A stretch of 34,501 bases of DNA from Bacteroidota bacterium (lineage in GTDB: Bacteria; Bacteroidota; Bacteroidia; AKYH767-A; 2013-40CM-41-45), in NCBI GenBank assembly GCA_026391975.1, contig JAPLDB010000013.1, positions 51,304-85,804 on the forward strand, written 5' to 3'. Positions 26,982-34,443 of the stretch are shown piece by piece; position 1 is the stretch's first letter, and the number at the start of each line of letters is the position of its first letter. Position numbers and translations under genes: made by a program. The notes below the pieces were generated by a model. The model did not search any database and was not told the origin of the DNA. It worked only from the letters and a program-made list of their open reading frames with translations.

Positions 26982-27014
26982 CTTCAAACAGATAATTTTC
27001 CTGAATGTTTGAAG
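26982..27014 (+). terminator. Hairpin after the DUF5916 gene
   Basis: CTTCAAACA (26982-26990) pairs perfectly with TGTTTGAAG (27006-27014) around a 15-base loop. It lies 19 bases after the stop. There is no T-tract after the stem, so it may be a non-canonical terminator or the edge of the adjoining GC-rich repeat. Confidence 0.45.
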
Positions 27015-27120
27015 CGGATCGGCGTCATTTCATCGTTTCCACCCGTCCCGCTCGCGGCAGCCAGCGCTCCGCCCTCCCCTGTCCCTTGATCGGGGCTATT
27101 GCACAGGGGCCGCAGTTTCA
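27011..27120. repeat. GC-rich probable interspersed repeat
   Basis: By my count about 65% of these 110 bases are G or C, far above the surrounding AT-rich DNA. It contains a 7-bp stem, CCCCTGT (27076-27082) with ACAGGGG (27103-27109), enclosing a smaller CCC/GGG hairpin. No reading frame makes sense. From memory, closely similar GC-rich stretches recur between genes in Bacteroidota genomes; I could not search for copies. Confidence 0.5.
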
Positions 27121-27363
27121 TCGCAACCAGTCTTAAATCCTGCACCATGCATCATACATAAGAAATATGTTTTCAGACGATACTTCCAGTTATTTGAGGT
27201 CTTAAGCTAGGCGGATTACATAGCATCACCGAAATTATTCAACTTATGTTTCTGTCAAGATTCCAAGTTATATTAGTGAGATCAAATGAAAATTATTTCG
27301 GGTTTGGGGCACGTTGAATTGCCCGAATGCTGCGTTAGTCAAGCCGATAAAACGATATCTGTT
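27121..27363. other. Gene-free stretch, no feature recognised
   Basis: Together with the hairpin and GC-rich repeat this completes a 400-base gap (26963-27363) between DUF5916 and the YcxB-like gene. I see no ORF with protein-like composition, no tRNA-like fold and no clear promoter in this part. It may hold the 3' untranslated end of the minus-strand gene. Confidence 0.5.
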
Positions 27364-27825
27364 CTATGCCTCTTGTTCAATTATTCTTTTGAATTTTTCT
27401 ATGTCAGCCGCATCGACAAAAGCGGACTTGGGGATATAAACGAACTGTGACTTTGCTACGTACAGAAGAAAATAATCCGATGTCTCGACTATTTTTTGAA
27501 CATGCTTGTACGCTAGTTCGCTATAAATGCCATCAGCATTCATTGATAGTTTTTCACTTTCCAATGTCAGGTTCCTGTCTAGAAAGAGCGTATTGTTTTT
27601 GCTTGAAGTCGCCCAGAAGAAATAATAAATTAAAACAGACGGAAGATAAATTATACCGAAAATAATCATGAATACAGCAAAGGAAGATCTGTCTGTAGAG
27701 AATAAGAAATACAGAGAAAAAAGCAGGCATAGCACATACAGCCACCAGGATTTTTGAAGATACCGTTTCACAATAATACCAAAGTATATATTAGGAGTCA
27801 GCCGGAAGGAATTTATTTCAATCAT
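27364..27825 (-). CDS. YcxB-like small membrane protein
   Basis: This 153-residue protein has two adjacent membrane helices near the N-terminus (WWLYVLCLLFSLYFLF and FAVFMIIFGIIYLPSVLIYYFFW, ~27-72). A C-terminal cytoplasmic domain of YcxB type follows: LTLESEKLSMNADGIYSEL, YKHVQKIVETSDYFLLYVA, FVYIPKSAF and a final FKRIIEQ helix. The biochemical role of YcxB-like proteins is not known. It lies 77 bases downstream of phoU on the same strand and could be transcribed with the phosphate locus, but a functional link is not shown. Confidence 0.7.
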   Translation of the reverse strand: MIEINSFRLTPNIYFGIIVKRYLQKSWWLYVLCLLFSLYFLFSTDRSSFAVFMIIFGIIYLPSVLIYYFFWATSSKNNTLFLDRNLTLESEKLSMNADGIYSELAYKHVQKIVETSDYFLLYVAKSQFVYIPKSAFVDAADIEKFKRIIEQEA

Positions 27826-27902
27826 ATCAGTTCATGATGTGCCATAACTTTCTAATAAGCATTATTTCATGAAAAAATGAAAAAGTCGGGTTATAAAAAC
27901 AA

Positions 27903-28577
27903 TCACCCTCCCTTCTTCTCCGACGAAACATGCTTCAGCACTTTCGCTTCGATGAAGAAAATGATCTCCTCAGCCACATTCTTTACCTGGTCACCGGTGC
28001 GCTCAAGTTTTCTTATAGAAGAAATAATGTGAAGTGATTGCAGGATCTTGTCAGGATGATTCTTGATGTAAACTTCGATCACGGAATTTGCATTGCCATT
28101 GATCTCATCCAGCATGTCATCTTTTTTAAACACACCACGCGCAAGTTTTGTGTCTTCGCTTTCGAAAGATGTCATGGAATCAGCGAGCATCTGTATGGCA
28201 ATGTCAAACATTTCTGAAAGCCGCGTAACCTCCAGCAGATCTTTATCAAACGGAGTTTGAGATTGCGAAACATAACGGGCAATCCCGTCAGCAATATCAC
28301 CTATGCGTTCGAGATTGGAATTCATTTTCAATACAGCCAGTACGAAGCGAAGGTCAATCGCAACCGGGTTCATGAGGGCGAATATATTTTCGCAATCCTT
28401 ATCAATCTTAAGCTCCAGTGCATTCACACGCTTCTCATTAAAAGTGACTTCGCTTGCCATATCCTTGTCGAAACTGAGAAGAGAAGTCCGTGCCTTCCTC
28501 ACCTGCGAAGTAACAAGTTCAAACATTTCTACTGCTTCTTCTTTCAGGCGTTTGATTTCAATATCTAAATGCGTCAT
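27903..28577 (-). CDS. phoU: Phosphate transport regulator PhoU
   Basis: This 224-residue cytosolic protein consists of two three-helix PhoU bundles. It opens HLDIEIKRLKEEAVEMFELV. Each half has its metal-binding-type acidic pattern: DKDCENIFALMNPVAIDLRFVL with MNSNLERIGDIADGIARYV in the first, and SSIRKLERTGDQVKNVAEEI in the second. The ERxGD repeats (ERIGD, ERTGD) are diagnostic. PhoU links Pst transport activity to the phosphate-sensing kinase and limits uptake. It is the gene after pstB, 283 bases away, and that gap holds two hairpins and an AATCAACC-type leader, so its expression may be set separately from pstB. No PhoR/PhoB pair is in the window. Confidence 0.9.
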   Translation of the reverse strand: MTHLDIEIKRLKEEAVEMFELVTSQVRKARTSLLSFDKDMASEVTFNEKRVNALELKIDKDCENIFALMNPVAIDLRFVLAVLKMNSNLERIGDIADGIARYVSQSQTPFDKDLLEVTRLSEMFDIAIQMLADSMTSFESEDTKLARGVFKKDDMLDEINGNANSVIEVYIKNHPDKILQSLHIISSIRKLERTGDQVKNVAEEIIFFIEAKVLKHVSSEKKGG

Positions 28578-28653
28578 GAATTTGTTGAATTGTTAATTGG
28601 TTTATTGGTTGAATAGTTTATTAGTTTACTAGTTGATTGGTTGATTGGGAAAT
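28576..28653 (-). repeat. Nearly G-free degenerate AATCAACC leader repeat before phoU
   Basis: Read on the minus (sense) strand, the 76 bases before the phoU ATG contain a single G. They consist of irregular copies of AATCAACC, AATAAAC and CAACC. Length, composition and position match the 13198-13279 tract. Confidence 0.75.
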
Positions 28654-28740
28654 CTATTTCAACATTTATATAAATGACTTTTTAGAAAGAATGTCAGAAA
28701 TCGTGTTTCTCATTGATCTCATCTTCAAATCCTCAAATTA

Positions 28741-28802
28741 TCTCTCCCGATGGCTATCGGGACTCAAATCATCTCTCCCGATGGCTATCGGGACTCAAAT
28801 CA
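28741..28802 (-). repeat. Two perfect 31-bp tandem repeats, each with a TCCCGAT hairpin, between pstB and phoU
   Basis: Positions 28741-28771 and 28772-28802 are identical. Each contains TCCCGAT-GGCT-ATCGGGA, a 7-bp perfect stem with a 4-base loop (28745-28762 and 28776-28793). They lie 59 bases after the pstB stop and could stabilise upstream mRNA or reduce read-through into phoU. There is no T-tract. Confidence 0.85.
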
Positions 28803-28858
28803 TCTCATCATCTCATCTTCTCATCTTCAAATCTTCACATCTTCAAATCATCAAATTG
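28803..28858 (-). repeat. Low-complexity GATGAG/GATTTGAAG tract
   Basis: On the sense (minus) strand this stretch after the pstB stop is built of imperfect GATGAGAT and GATTTGAAGAT units and is very purine-rich. It is continuous with the adjacent 31-bp repeats. No gene is recognised in it. Confidence 0.6.
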
Positions 28859-28860
28859 CA

Positions 28861-29679
28861 CTACCCAAAACGTCCCGTTACATAACTCTGCGTCTTTGGA
28901 TCTGAGGGATTTGTAAAGATAACCGGTGTTGCATCATATTCGATCAACTCCCCGAGATAAAAGAATGCCGTCTTATCACTGACACGACCGGCCTGCTGCA
29001 TGTTGTGTGTGACAATGATGATGGTGTACTTGTTTTTTAACTCGTAGATCAGGTCCTCAATTTTGGCAGTTGAAATCGGGTCTAGTGCTGATGCGGGCTC
29101 ATCCATAAGGATTACTGAGGGCTCAATCGCAAGTGCCCGCGCAATGCAAAGTCGTTGCTGCTGCCCGCCGGATAAACTAAAAGCAGATTTATTCAACTTG
29201 TCTTTTACTTCTTCCCACAGCGCTGATTGTTTTAAAGAAAGTTCAACGCGTTCTTCAATAAAATTTTTGTGACTGATCCCGTTTACACGCAACCCGTAAG
29301 CTACGTTTTCAAAAATACTTTTTGGAAACGGATTTGGTTTTTGAAACACCATTCCGATTTTTTTACGGAGTTCATCAGTACGGAGCGCTTTGTCATAAAT
29401 ATCTTTCCCGTCAAGTAATACATCACCCTCAATTCGCACGCCGTCAATCAAGTCATTCATGCGGTTAAACAACCGCAGGTAAGTAGATTTTCCGCAACCT
29501 GATGGCCCGATCAACGCCGTAACTGTATTAGCCTCAATCGCAATATTGATTCCTTTTAAAGCATGAAAATCTCCGTAGTAGAGATGCACATTCTTAGACT
29601 CAATCTTGCAAGGACTTGAATTTTTATAAGCATCCGCATGCGGCTTCTGCCCTGAAATAATTTCGTCTATTGTTACCAT
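28861..29679 (-). CDS. pstB: Phosphate ABC transporter, ATP-binding protein PstB
   Basis: This 272-residue cytosolic ATPase drives phosphate import through PstC/PstA. It has Walker [10 protein letters not shown] (58-66), the Q-loop [19 protein letters not shown] (~111-129), ABC signature LSGGQQQR (169-176), Walker [13 protein letters not shown] (~190-201) and the switch histidine in [10 protein letters not shown] (H225). The KPNPFP Q-loop and THNMQQA are PstB-specific. Length is close to the family norm (about 257) plus a slightly longer N-terminus. It is 69 bases downstream of pstA, across a degenerate ACGAAT/AATTA tract. All catalytic residues are intact. Confidence 0.96.
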   Translation of the reverse strand: MVTIDEIISGQKPHADAYKNSSPCKIESKNVHLYYGDFHALKGINIAIEANTVTALIGPSGCGKSTYLRLFNRMNDLIDGVRIEGDVLLDGKDIYDKALRTDELRKKIGMVFQKPNPFPKSIFENVAYGLRVNGISHKNFIEERVELSLKQSALWEEVKDKLNKSAFSLSGGQQQRLCIARALAIEPSVILMDEPASALDPISTAKIEDLIYELKNKYTIIIVTHNMQQAGRVSDKTAFFYLGELIEYDATPVIFTNPSDPKTQSYVTGRFG

Positions 29680-29748
29680 TGATATATTCGTAATAATTCG
29701 TAATTAAAAAATTCGTATGTATTAGTAATTAGTAACTTGTAATTAGTA
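29680..29748 (-). repeat. Degenerate ATTCGTAATT-type tract between pstA and pstB
   Basis: The whole pstA-pstB gap is AT-rich, with irregular copies of ATTCGTAATT and TTAGTAATTAGTAA on the plus strand; the sense strand reads ACGAATTA and similar. It is related to the tracts at 30604-30678 and 21042-21120. Confidence 0.6.
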
Positions 29749-30603
29749 CTAATTCATTTTTACTTTGTTGCCGAAGTATTTTCTAAAGGCATTGGCAATC
29801 AGATTCAGAATAAGTACAATGAGCACCAATACCAGGGCAGTACCATATGCCATCGGGCGCGATTGTTCTACCTGTGTTCCGCTTGTTGAGATTACATAAA
29901 GGTGATATGGCAATGCCATCACCTGGTCGAAGATACTTGTAGGTAATTTTGGAAGGAAGTAGGCCGCAACTGTAAACAAGATCGGGGCTGTTTCTCCACT
30001 TACCCTTCCGATAGAAAGAATCAGTCCGGTGATAATATTTGGCAATGAGATCGGCAGTACTACTTTGGTAATGGTTTGAAGTTTTGTTCCACCAAGGGCA
30101 TAACTGGCTTCACGAAATGTATTGTCAACAGCCTTTAAGGATTCTTCCGTAATCCTAATCACGACAGGCAATGCCAACAAGCCAAGCGTAAGGGATCCGG
30201 CAAGAATAGAATCGCCGAATTTTAATTTGTTTACAAACAATGCCATGCCAAACAATCCGAATACAATGGATGGAATTCCCGCAAGGTTATTGGTCATCAG
30301 TTTGATAAACCTTTTCCACCTGCCATCTTTTACATACTCATTCATATAAATACCTGCCATCACTCCTATCGGAAAGGCAAATAGCATCGACCCGAAAATC
30401 AAAATAAAAGTTCCGACAATCGCCGGATAGATGCCCCCTTTTGTCATGCCGTCTTCCGGCATCTTCGTGATGAAATCCCAGCTCAGAACGCTAAAACCTC
30501 TGACGAATATGAATCCAAGGATCCATAACAATACGCCGATCACAAAAACACTGAGTAACCGGAAAATCCAGAAAGCAATTTTTTCTTTTATTAACTTATC
30601 CAT
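29749..30603 (-). CDS. pstA: Phosphate ABC transporter permease PstA
   Basis: This 284-residue inner-membrane protein has six hydrophobic segments and the binding-protein-dependent permease fold. The opening helix is FWIFRLLSVFVIGVLLWILG. GIYPAIVGTFILIFGSMLF and FPIGVMAGIYMNEYV mark the start of the permease domain. The EAA-type loop that contacts PstB reads REASYALGGTKLQTITKVVLP, followed by NIITGLILSIGRVSGETAPI. It pairs with PstC to form the phosphate channel. It is 75 bases downstream of pstC. Length matches the family (about 280-300). Confidence 0.94.
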   Translation of the reverse strand: MDKLIKEKIAFWIFRLLSVFVIGVLLWILGFIFVRGFSVLSWDFITKMPEDGMTKGGIYPAIVGTFILIFGSMLFAFPIGVMAGIYMNEYVKDGRWKRFIKLMTNNLAGIPSIVFGLFGMALFVNKLKFGDSILAGSLTLGLLALPVVIRITEESLKAVDNTFREASYALGGTKLQTITKVVLPISLPNIITGLILSIGRVSGETAPILFTVAAYFLPKLPTSIFDQVMALPYHLYVISTSGTQVEQSRPMAYGTALVLVLIVLILNLIANAFRKYFGNKVKMN

Positions 30604-30678
30604 TGATAAATAATGAATTTTCGTAATTCGTATTTTCGTATCGCCTCTTGCGAGATTCGTTATTCGATGGAGTCAATC
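30604..30678 (-). repeat. Degenerate ATTCGT-type tract between pstC and pstA
   Basis: The pstC-pstA gap contains several ATTCGT/GTATTTTCGTA variants on the plus strand and one exact GTTATTCG, the unit seen at 21042-21120. A small CTCTTGCGAG dyad (CTC-TTGC-GAG) lies within it. The tract ends immediately before the pstA start codon. Confidence 0.6.
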
Positions 30679-31884
30679 TCACTTTGAGAATTTCCTCCTG
30701 TTAGAAATGTACTGCACCCATATATTAATTGCCATTGTCATAATAAACAATATGCATCCCAAAGCGAACAACGCTTTGTAATGAACCCCTCCCTGTGGTG
30801 CTTCCCCTAACTCTGCCGCGATTGTTGCCGGTATTGTCCTTACCGGTTGCAATAATGAATGCGGCATCACCGCCGCATTTCCGGTAACCATCAGTACAGC
30901 CATTGTTTCGCCTATCGCTCTTCCGATTCCCAGAATGGCCGCAGCAGTAATTCCCGACATTGAATATGGTAATACAACCCTTGAAATTGTCTGCCATTTG
31001 GTGGCACCCAATGCAAGCGAAGCTTCCTTCATTGCGCGTGGTGTATTTCTGATAGCATCTTCTGAAACAGTAATAATGGTTGGAAGTGCCATAATGCCAA
31101 GCACTATGCTGCCTGCAAGAGCTGTTTCTCCCACGGGGAGATTAAATACATCATGGATTAGCGGAACAATAGTAATCAAACCGAAGAAACCATATACAAC
31201 TGAAGGAATTCCGGAAAGTAATTCGATCACAGGCTTCATCACATTACGTACTTTAGGATTGGCGACCTCAGCCATATAGATCGCAGTTGCAAGACCTATT
31301 GGCAGCGCAAATAAGATCGCAAAAATACTAACCAGCAAAGTTCCCATGATCAATGGCAACGTTCCAAGCTGCACAGCAGGTTCAGCAGTAGGAAACCATT
31401 CCTTCCCTGAAAGAAAGTCCGGCAGGTTATTTTTATCTACCCGTACAATTTTTGACTGATGATTTGCAACTAAGTACTTTTCAGGAAACACTGCAAGCAT
31501 GCCACTGTTGCTGCTCACAAGGCTGTCAAGTTTACCGGGAAGGAATTCAAAGTTCATTCCAATCTCTTCTTCGCTTAAAAAATCCGATACCGAATTGATA
31601 GTTAAAAGGATTATTGAATCATTCTTTCCGCCGATGGTTTGCCAGTTTGTAATGTTCCCATCAAAGACTTCTTTAAGCTGCCCCGGCTTTAATTGCGCTA
31701 CCGGATTGGTGCTGTTAATTACAAGTGTGTTATGACTTTCAAGCGGGGATGTATTGAAAACACTTAACCCTTCTCCAAAAAGAAATACAATGATGAGCAA
31801 AACAGTCAACGTTGTTACCGTCCCGCTCAATGCAAGCAATCCCTCTACAAATCTTTCAATAAATCTTTTCAGGACAGGTTTCAC
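30679..31884 (-). CDS. pstC: Phosphate ABC transporter permease PstC with a PstS-like periplasmic insertion
   Basis: This 401-residue inner-membrane permease is about 80 residues longer than the E. coli protein. After TM1 (~14-38) comes a soluble segment (~45-165) with LKPGQLKEVFDGNITNWQTIGG, then NSVSDFLSEEE and SGMLAVFPEKYLV. This resembles the PstS of the same operon (LTREQLEGIYTGKIKNWKEVGG, followed by ETSSGT and KGAIGYVG). The permease domain follows: LPLIMGTLLVSIFAILFALP, LATAIYMAEVA and five more helices. The PstB-contact loop is KEASLALGATKWQTISRVVLP, and IGRAIGETMAVLMVTGNA is also present. The start is GTG at 31884 (MKPVLKRF). A hairpin separates it from pstS upstream. The PstS-like segment may help pass phosphate from PstS to the channel; that is inference. 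Confidence 0.92.
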   Translation of the reverse strand: MKPVLKRFIERFVEGLLALSGTVTTLTVLLIIVFLFGEGLSVFNTSPLESHNTLVINSTNPVAQLKPGQLKEVFDGNITNWQTIGGKNDSIILLTINSVSDFLSEEEIGMNFEFLPGKLDSLVSSNSGMLAVFPEKYLVANHQSKIVRVDKNNLPDFLSGKEWFPTAEPAVQLGTLPLIMGTLLVSIFAILFALPIGLATAIYMAEVANPKVRNVMKPVIELLSGIPSVVYGFFGLITIVPLIHDVFNLPVGETALAGSIVLGIMALPTIITVSEDAIRNTPRAMKEASLALGATKWQTISRVVLPYSMSGITAAAILGIGRAIGETMAVLMVTGNAAVMPHSLLQPVRTIPATIAAELGEAPQGGVHYKALFALGCILFIMTMAINIWVQYISNRRKFSK

Positions 31885-31901
31885 GGTGCTAATATATCAG
31901 T

Positions 31902-31915
31902 TTACAATTTTGTAA
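31902..31915. promoter_or_regulatory. Inverted repeat TTACAA-TT-TTGTAA upstream of pstC
   Basis: A perfect 6-bp dyad lies 17 bases before the pstC start. Read on the minus strand it is TTACAA-AATTG-TAAACT, with half-sites at an 11-base period reminiscent of Pho-type direct repeats. It is a candidate operator; no regulator has been identified. Confidence 0.35.
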
Positions 31916-31930
31916 CATGCATTGTGCAGA

Positions 31931-31967
31931 AACAGCAAATCCCGAATAATCGGGATAGCTGTTTTTT
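31931..31967. terminator. Long hairpin between pstS and pstC
   Basis: The inner stem ATCCCGA (31939-31945) pairs with TCGGGAT (31950-31956) around ATAA. The outer stem AACAGC (31931-31936) pairs with a GCTGTT arm (31958-31963). A six-T run lies on the plus strand and a short TTT on the minus strand. Because pstS and pstC are both on the minus strand, it probably acts as an mRNA-stabilising or partial-termination structure that lets pstS be made in excess over the permease genes. Confidence 0.65.
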
Positions 31968-32000
31968 GAAAGAATTATTGTATTCGACTAAACCTAAAAA

Positions 32001-32831
32001 TTAATTCAATGTTATATAACCCACCTCGCTAACAATTTTCTGCCCTTCTGCCGACAGGATAAAATCAACAAATGACTTTACTGCTTTTTCTTTTGCGGTT
32101 GGATAAAAGTAAAACAACGGACGAACAATCGGGTAGGTTTTGTTTTTTGCATTTTCCACAGAAGCTGTAGCATAGGTTTTCCCTTTGTCATAACTCACCG
32201 CGAGATCTTTCACATCTTTTGTTACATAAGCAAGGCCAACATAACCAATGGCGCCTTTTGTCTGGCTTACAGACTGAATGATTGCTCCGGTCGCAGGCAT
32301 GTTCAATACAGAAGATGCATAATTTTTTCTGTTCATCACATGCTCCTTGAAAAATTCATATGTACCTGAGCTTGTTTCGCGTGCATACACAACGATCTGC
32401 AAATCATCTCCACCTACTTCTTTCCAGTTTTTAATTTTGCCTGTGTAGATTCCTTCCAGTTGTTCCCTGGTAAGCTTGCTCACTTTATTTGAAGGATGAA
32501 CAATCGCTGCCAAAGCATCCCGTGCTATAGTCACTTCTTTAAATGCTTTTCCGGCATCTTGCAATTTCATACGTTCATCCATTTTAAGGGAGCGTGAACT
32601 CATGGCGATATCGGTAGTTCCGTCAAGCAAGGCTGCAATTCCTACGCCGCTTCCACCACCAACGACTGTGATGCTTGTGCCGCTGTTCTTCTTCATATAG
32701 CTCTCGGCTTCTTTTTGTGAAAGCGGCAACACTGTATCACTGCCTTTTATCACAACTTTTTGTGCAATGGCTGATACACTTATCAGTGCGCTCATTGCAA
32801 TGGTCATTAGATTCTTTTTCATTTTATTCAT
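32001..32831 (-). CDS. pstS: Periplasmic phosphate-binding protein PstS
   Basis: This 276-residue exported protein binds phosphate and delivers it to PstCA. A signal peptide spans ~1-24 (KKNLMTIAMSALISVSAIAQ). The mature part opens KVVIKGSDTVLPL, with phosphate-site residues S31, D32 and T33. VVGGGSGVGIAALLDG and IAMSSRSLK line the binding cleft, and YARETSSGTYEFFKEHV supplies the other half. GAIGYVGLAYV and PLFYFYPT are conserved. It is the short form common in Bacteroidota (E. coli PstS is about 346 residues). The signal lacks an obvious lipobox. It lies downstream of the porin gene and upstream of pstC. Confidence 0.94.
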   Translation of the reverse strand: MNKMKKNLMTIAMSALISVSAIAQKVVIKGSDTVLPLSQKEAESYMKKNSGTSITVVGGGSGVGIAALLDGTTDIAMSSRSLKMDERMKLQDAGKAFKEVTIARDALAAIVHPSNKVSKLTREQLEGIYTGKIKNWKEVGGDDLQIVVYARETSSGTYEFFKEHVMNRKNYASSVLNMPATGAIIQSVSQTKGAIGYVGLAYVTKDVKDLAVSYDKGKTYATASVENAKNKTYPIVRPLFYFYPTAKEKAVKSFVDFILSAEGQKIVSEVGYITLN

Positions 32832-32881
32832 TTTATTTATTTTTTTGACTTGCCTGTTTCAATTACTGTTCCAAAGAACGT

Positions 32882-32899
32882 ATTTGAATATTATCAAAT
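32882..32899. promoter_or_regulatory. Dyad ATTTGA-N6-TCAAAT between porin gene and pstS
   Basis: A perfect 6-bp inverted repeat has an ATATTA spacer, flanked on the minus strand by GTAACA (rc at 32900-32905). It lies in the 78-base gap after the porin stop and about 50 bases before the pstS ATG. It could be an operator for pstS or a weak hairpin closing the porin transcript. Confidence 0.35.
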
Positions 32900-32909
32900 T
32901 GTTACCGGA

Positions 32910-34385
32910 TTAAAATTTTACCTGCACGCGGAGGGTAAACACATTATCTTTCAGATCATTTGTATAACCCGCAAGATTTGCACTTGTTTCATTTGTTACC
33001 TTATCCCAGTATGCTGTCAGTTTTACATTTGCATCCCAGCGGTAGGCAAGGCCTAATCCAAGAGTGGTATATTTTAGATCCGCAGAAGTTGTTTTTGCAA
33101 AACCTGTCGCTACTGCTTTTCCAAGCTCATCTCCTTTGACATCTGTATTCGCATCATACCAATCATATTTTGCTATGAACTGGAAAGGTGAATGACCGAT
33201 ATTCTGAAGGAAATAGAAGTAAGCACCGTTGAAATTTCTAAGGTATGTTGGACTTGTAGTTGTTGTCGTTACAGGAGTTCCTGTTGTTAACGTAGTTGCA
33301 TTACCTAAGGAATCAATTGTTGTTATTGATGAATAGGTTGTGGTTGTAGTTGTTGTATTTGGCGCAACAGCTGCACTGGTCGAACTGGAAGATGTTCCCG
33401 GCTGTGTACCCTGAATATATTCTGCCCTGAAAGTTGTTAGTCCGATCATCCAGTCAATATTCAGCTGCGCATCGAATCCAAGACATTTTCTTTTCGCTTC
33501 GTCGCGTACATTAACGTTTGCAGCCACCTTGGTTGCACTTTGATCAAGTGCAAATCCTTTTACACCAAGTGCATCGGTCCCGAATTTGTACCTGTCTGAC
33601 ACATCCTGGCGATAACCTCCGCTATAATAAGATGCACCAAGCCCCCATTTCACTTTTTCTGATTTGGTTGAACGATTCACTCCTATATGTCCGATAAAGT
33701 CTTTGAACTTGTCAAAATCACTTGAATTGCTTGTACCACTCGCTGTTCCGTTCACAATATTGGCAGCGCCCGGACCACCTGTTCCATTAAATAAACCGGC
33801 ATCAATTTTTAACCAGTTCCAGTTGGATAATTTTGGACCCTGAATCGTGAGCATTGCTCCAAGGTCACGCTCATTTGGAAATATGATCTGTGACATTCTT
33901 CCACGCTCCGGCGATTCCCGCAACCCTGATGAATATCCAATTTCAAATCCAAAAGGGCGGTTCTGCATTCCTGCAGTAAGTGAAAACCATCCACTCCATG
34001 GATCAGTGAATTTTGCATACATGTCTTTAATGGCAACTCCTCTTTCAGTAACATCCATCTGGAAAACATACTGAGAAGTTGAAAATCCCTTGTCATTAAA
34101 AGGAGCATCATATTGCACTTTTATCCTCGCCCTGCGAAGCATAAAGCGCTTGTCAACGCCTGAAGCAAAACTACCTCCTGCAAATGACGAAATACCACCT
34201 GAATCGGCTACCTGGTATTGTGCCTGAATGTAACCACTTACTTTAATTCTTTTTAAGACCTCAAGTTCCTGACGAATACCTGCAACATGGCGTGTCAGTG
34301 TGTCAATAGGTTGTTCTGCATCCTGGGCTTTAACTGAGAAAGCGGTGAGCAGAACCAGCATTGTTGTGTAAATTTTAAGTTTCAT
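32910..34385 (-). CDS. OprP/OprO-type outer-membrane porin of the phosphate locus
   Basis: This 491-residue outer-membrane protein is predicted to admit phosphate to the periplasm. A signal peptide covers ~1-20 (MKLKIYTTMLVLLTAFSVKA). A short helical segment (DTLTRHVAGIRQELEVLKRI) precedes the barrel, which opens with VSGYIQAQYQVADSGG and FMLRRARIKVQYDAPF, the hallmark start of the phosphate-selective porin O/P family. RPFGFEIGYSSGLRESPERG and the final GLGLAYRWDANVKLTAYWDKV and FTLRVQVKF strands complete it; the C-terminal phenylalanine is typical of barrels. A Thr/Ser-rich insertion of ~50 residues (about 33245-33410) looks like an extended surface loop. I chose the ATG at 34385; the longer frame from 34424 adds 13 residues before a perfect signal peptide. 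pstS follows, supporting a phosphate role. Confidence 0.85.
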   Translation of the reverse strand: MKLKIYTTMLVLLTAFSVKAQDAEQPIDTLTRHVAGIRQELEVLKRIKVSGYIQAQYQVADSGGISSFAGGSFASGVDKRFMLRRARIKVQYDAPFNDKGFSTSQYVFQMDVTERGVAIKDMYAKFTDPWSGWFSLTAGMQNRPFGFEIGYSSGLRESPERGRMSQIIFPNERDLGAMLTIQGPKLSNWNWLKIDAGLFNGTGGPGAANIVNGTASGTSNSSDFDKFKDFIGHIGVNRSTKSEKVKWGLGASYYSGGYRQDVSDRYKFGTDALGVKGFALDQSATKVAANVNVRDEAKRKCLGFDAQLNIDWMIGLTTFRAEYIQGTQPGTSSSSTSAAVAPNTTTTTTTYSSITTIDSLGNATTLTTGTPVTTTTTSPTYLRNFNGAYFYFLQNIGHSPFQFIAKYDWYDANTDVKGDELGKAVATGFAKTTSADLKYTTLGLGLAYRWDANVKLTAYWDKVTNETSANLAGYTNDLKDNVFTLRVQVKF

Positions 34386-34443
34386 TTGTGTAAATTTTAT
34401 GGTACAAATCAATATATATAACATTAGAATATGGTATCTTTAA

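Noticed and set aside
27300-27360. Integron attC-like or tRNA-like element in the gene-free gap
   Set aside because: The GTTAGTC/GGGCACGTTG bases do not give matching core sites or a cloverleaf, and no integrase or cassette genes are present.
28741-28802. Tandem repeats as a CRISPR array
   Set aside because: There are only two copies, directly abutting with no spacers, and no cas genes are nearby.
34386-34424. 13-residue extension of the porin start
   Set aside because: The signal peptide begins at the internal methionine (34385); the extension would bury it.
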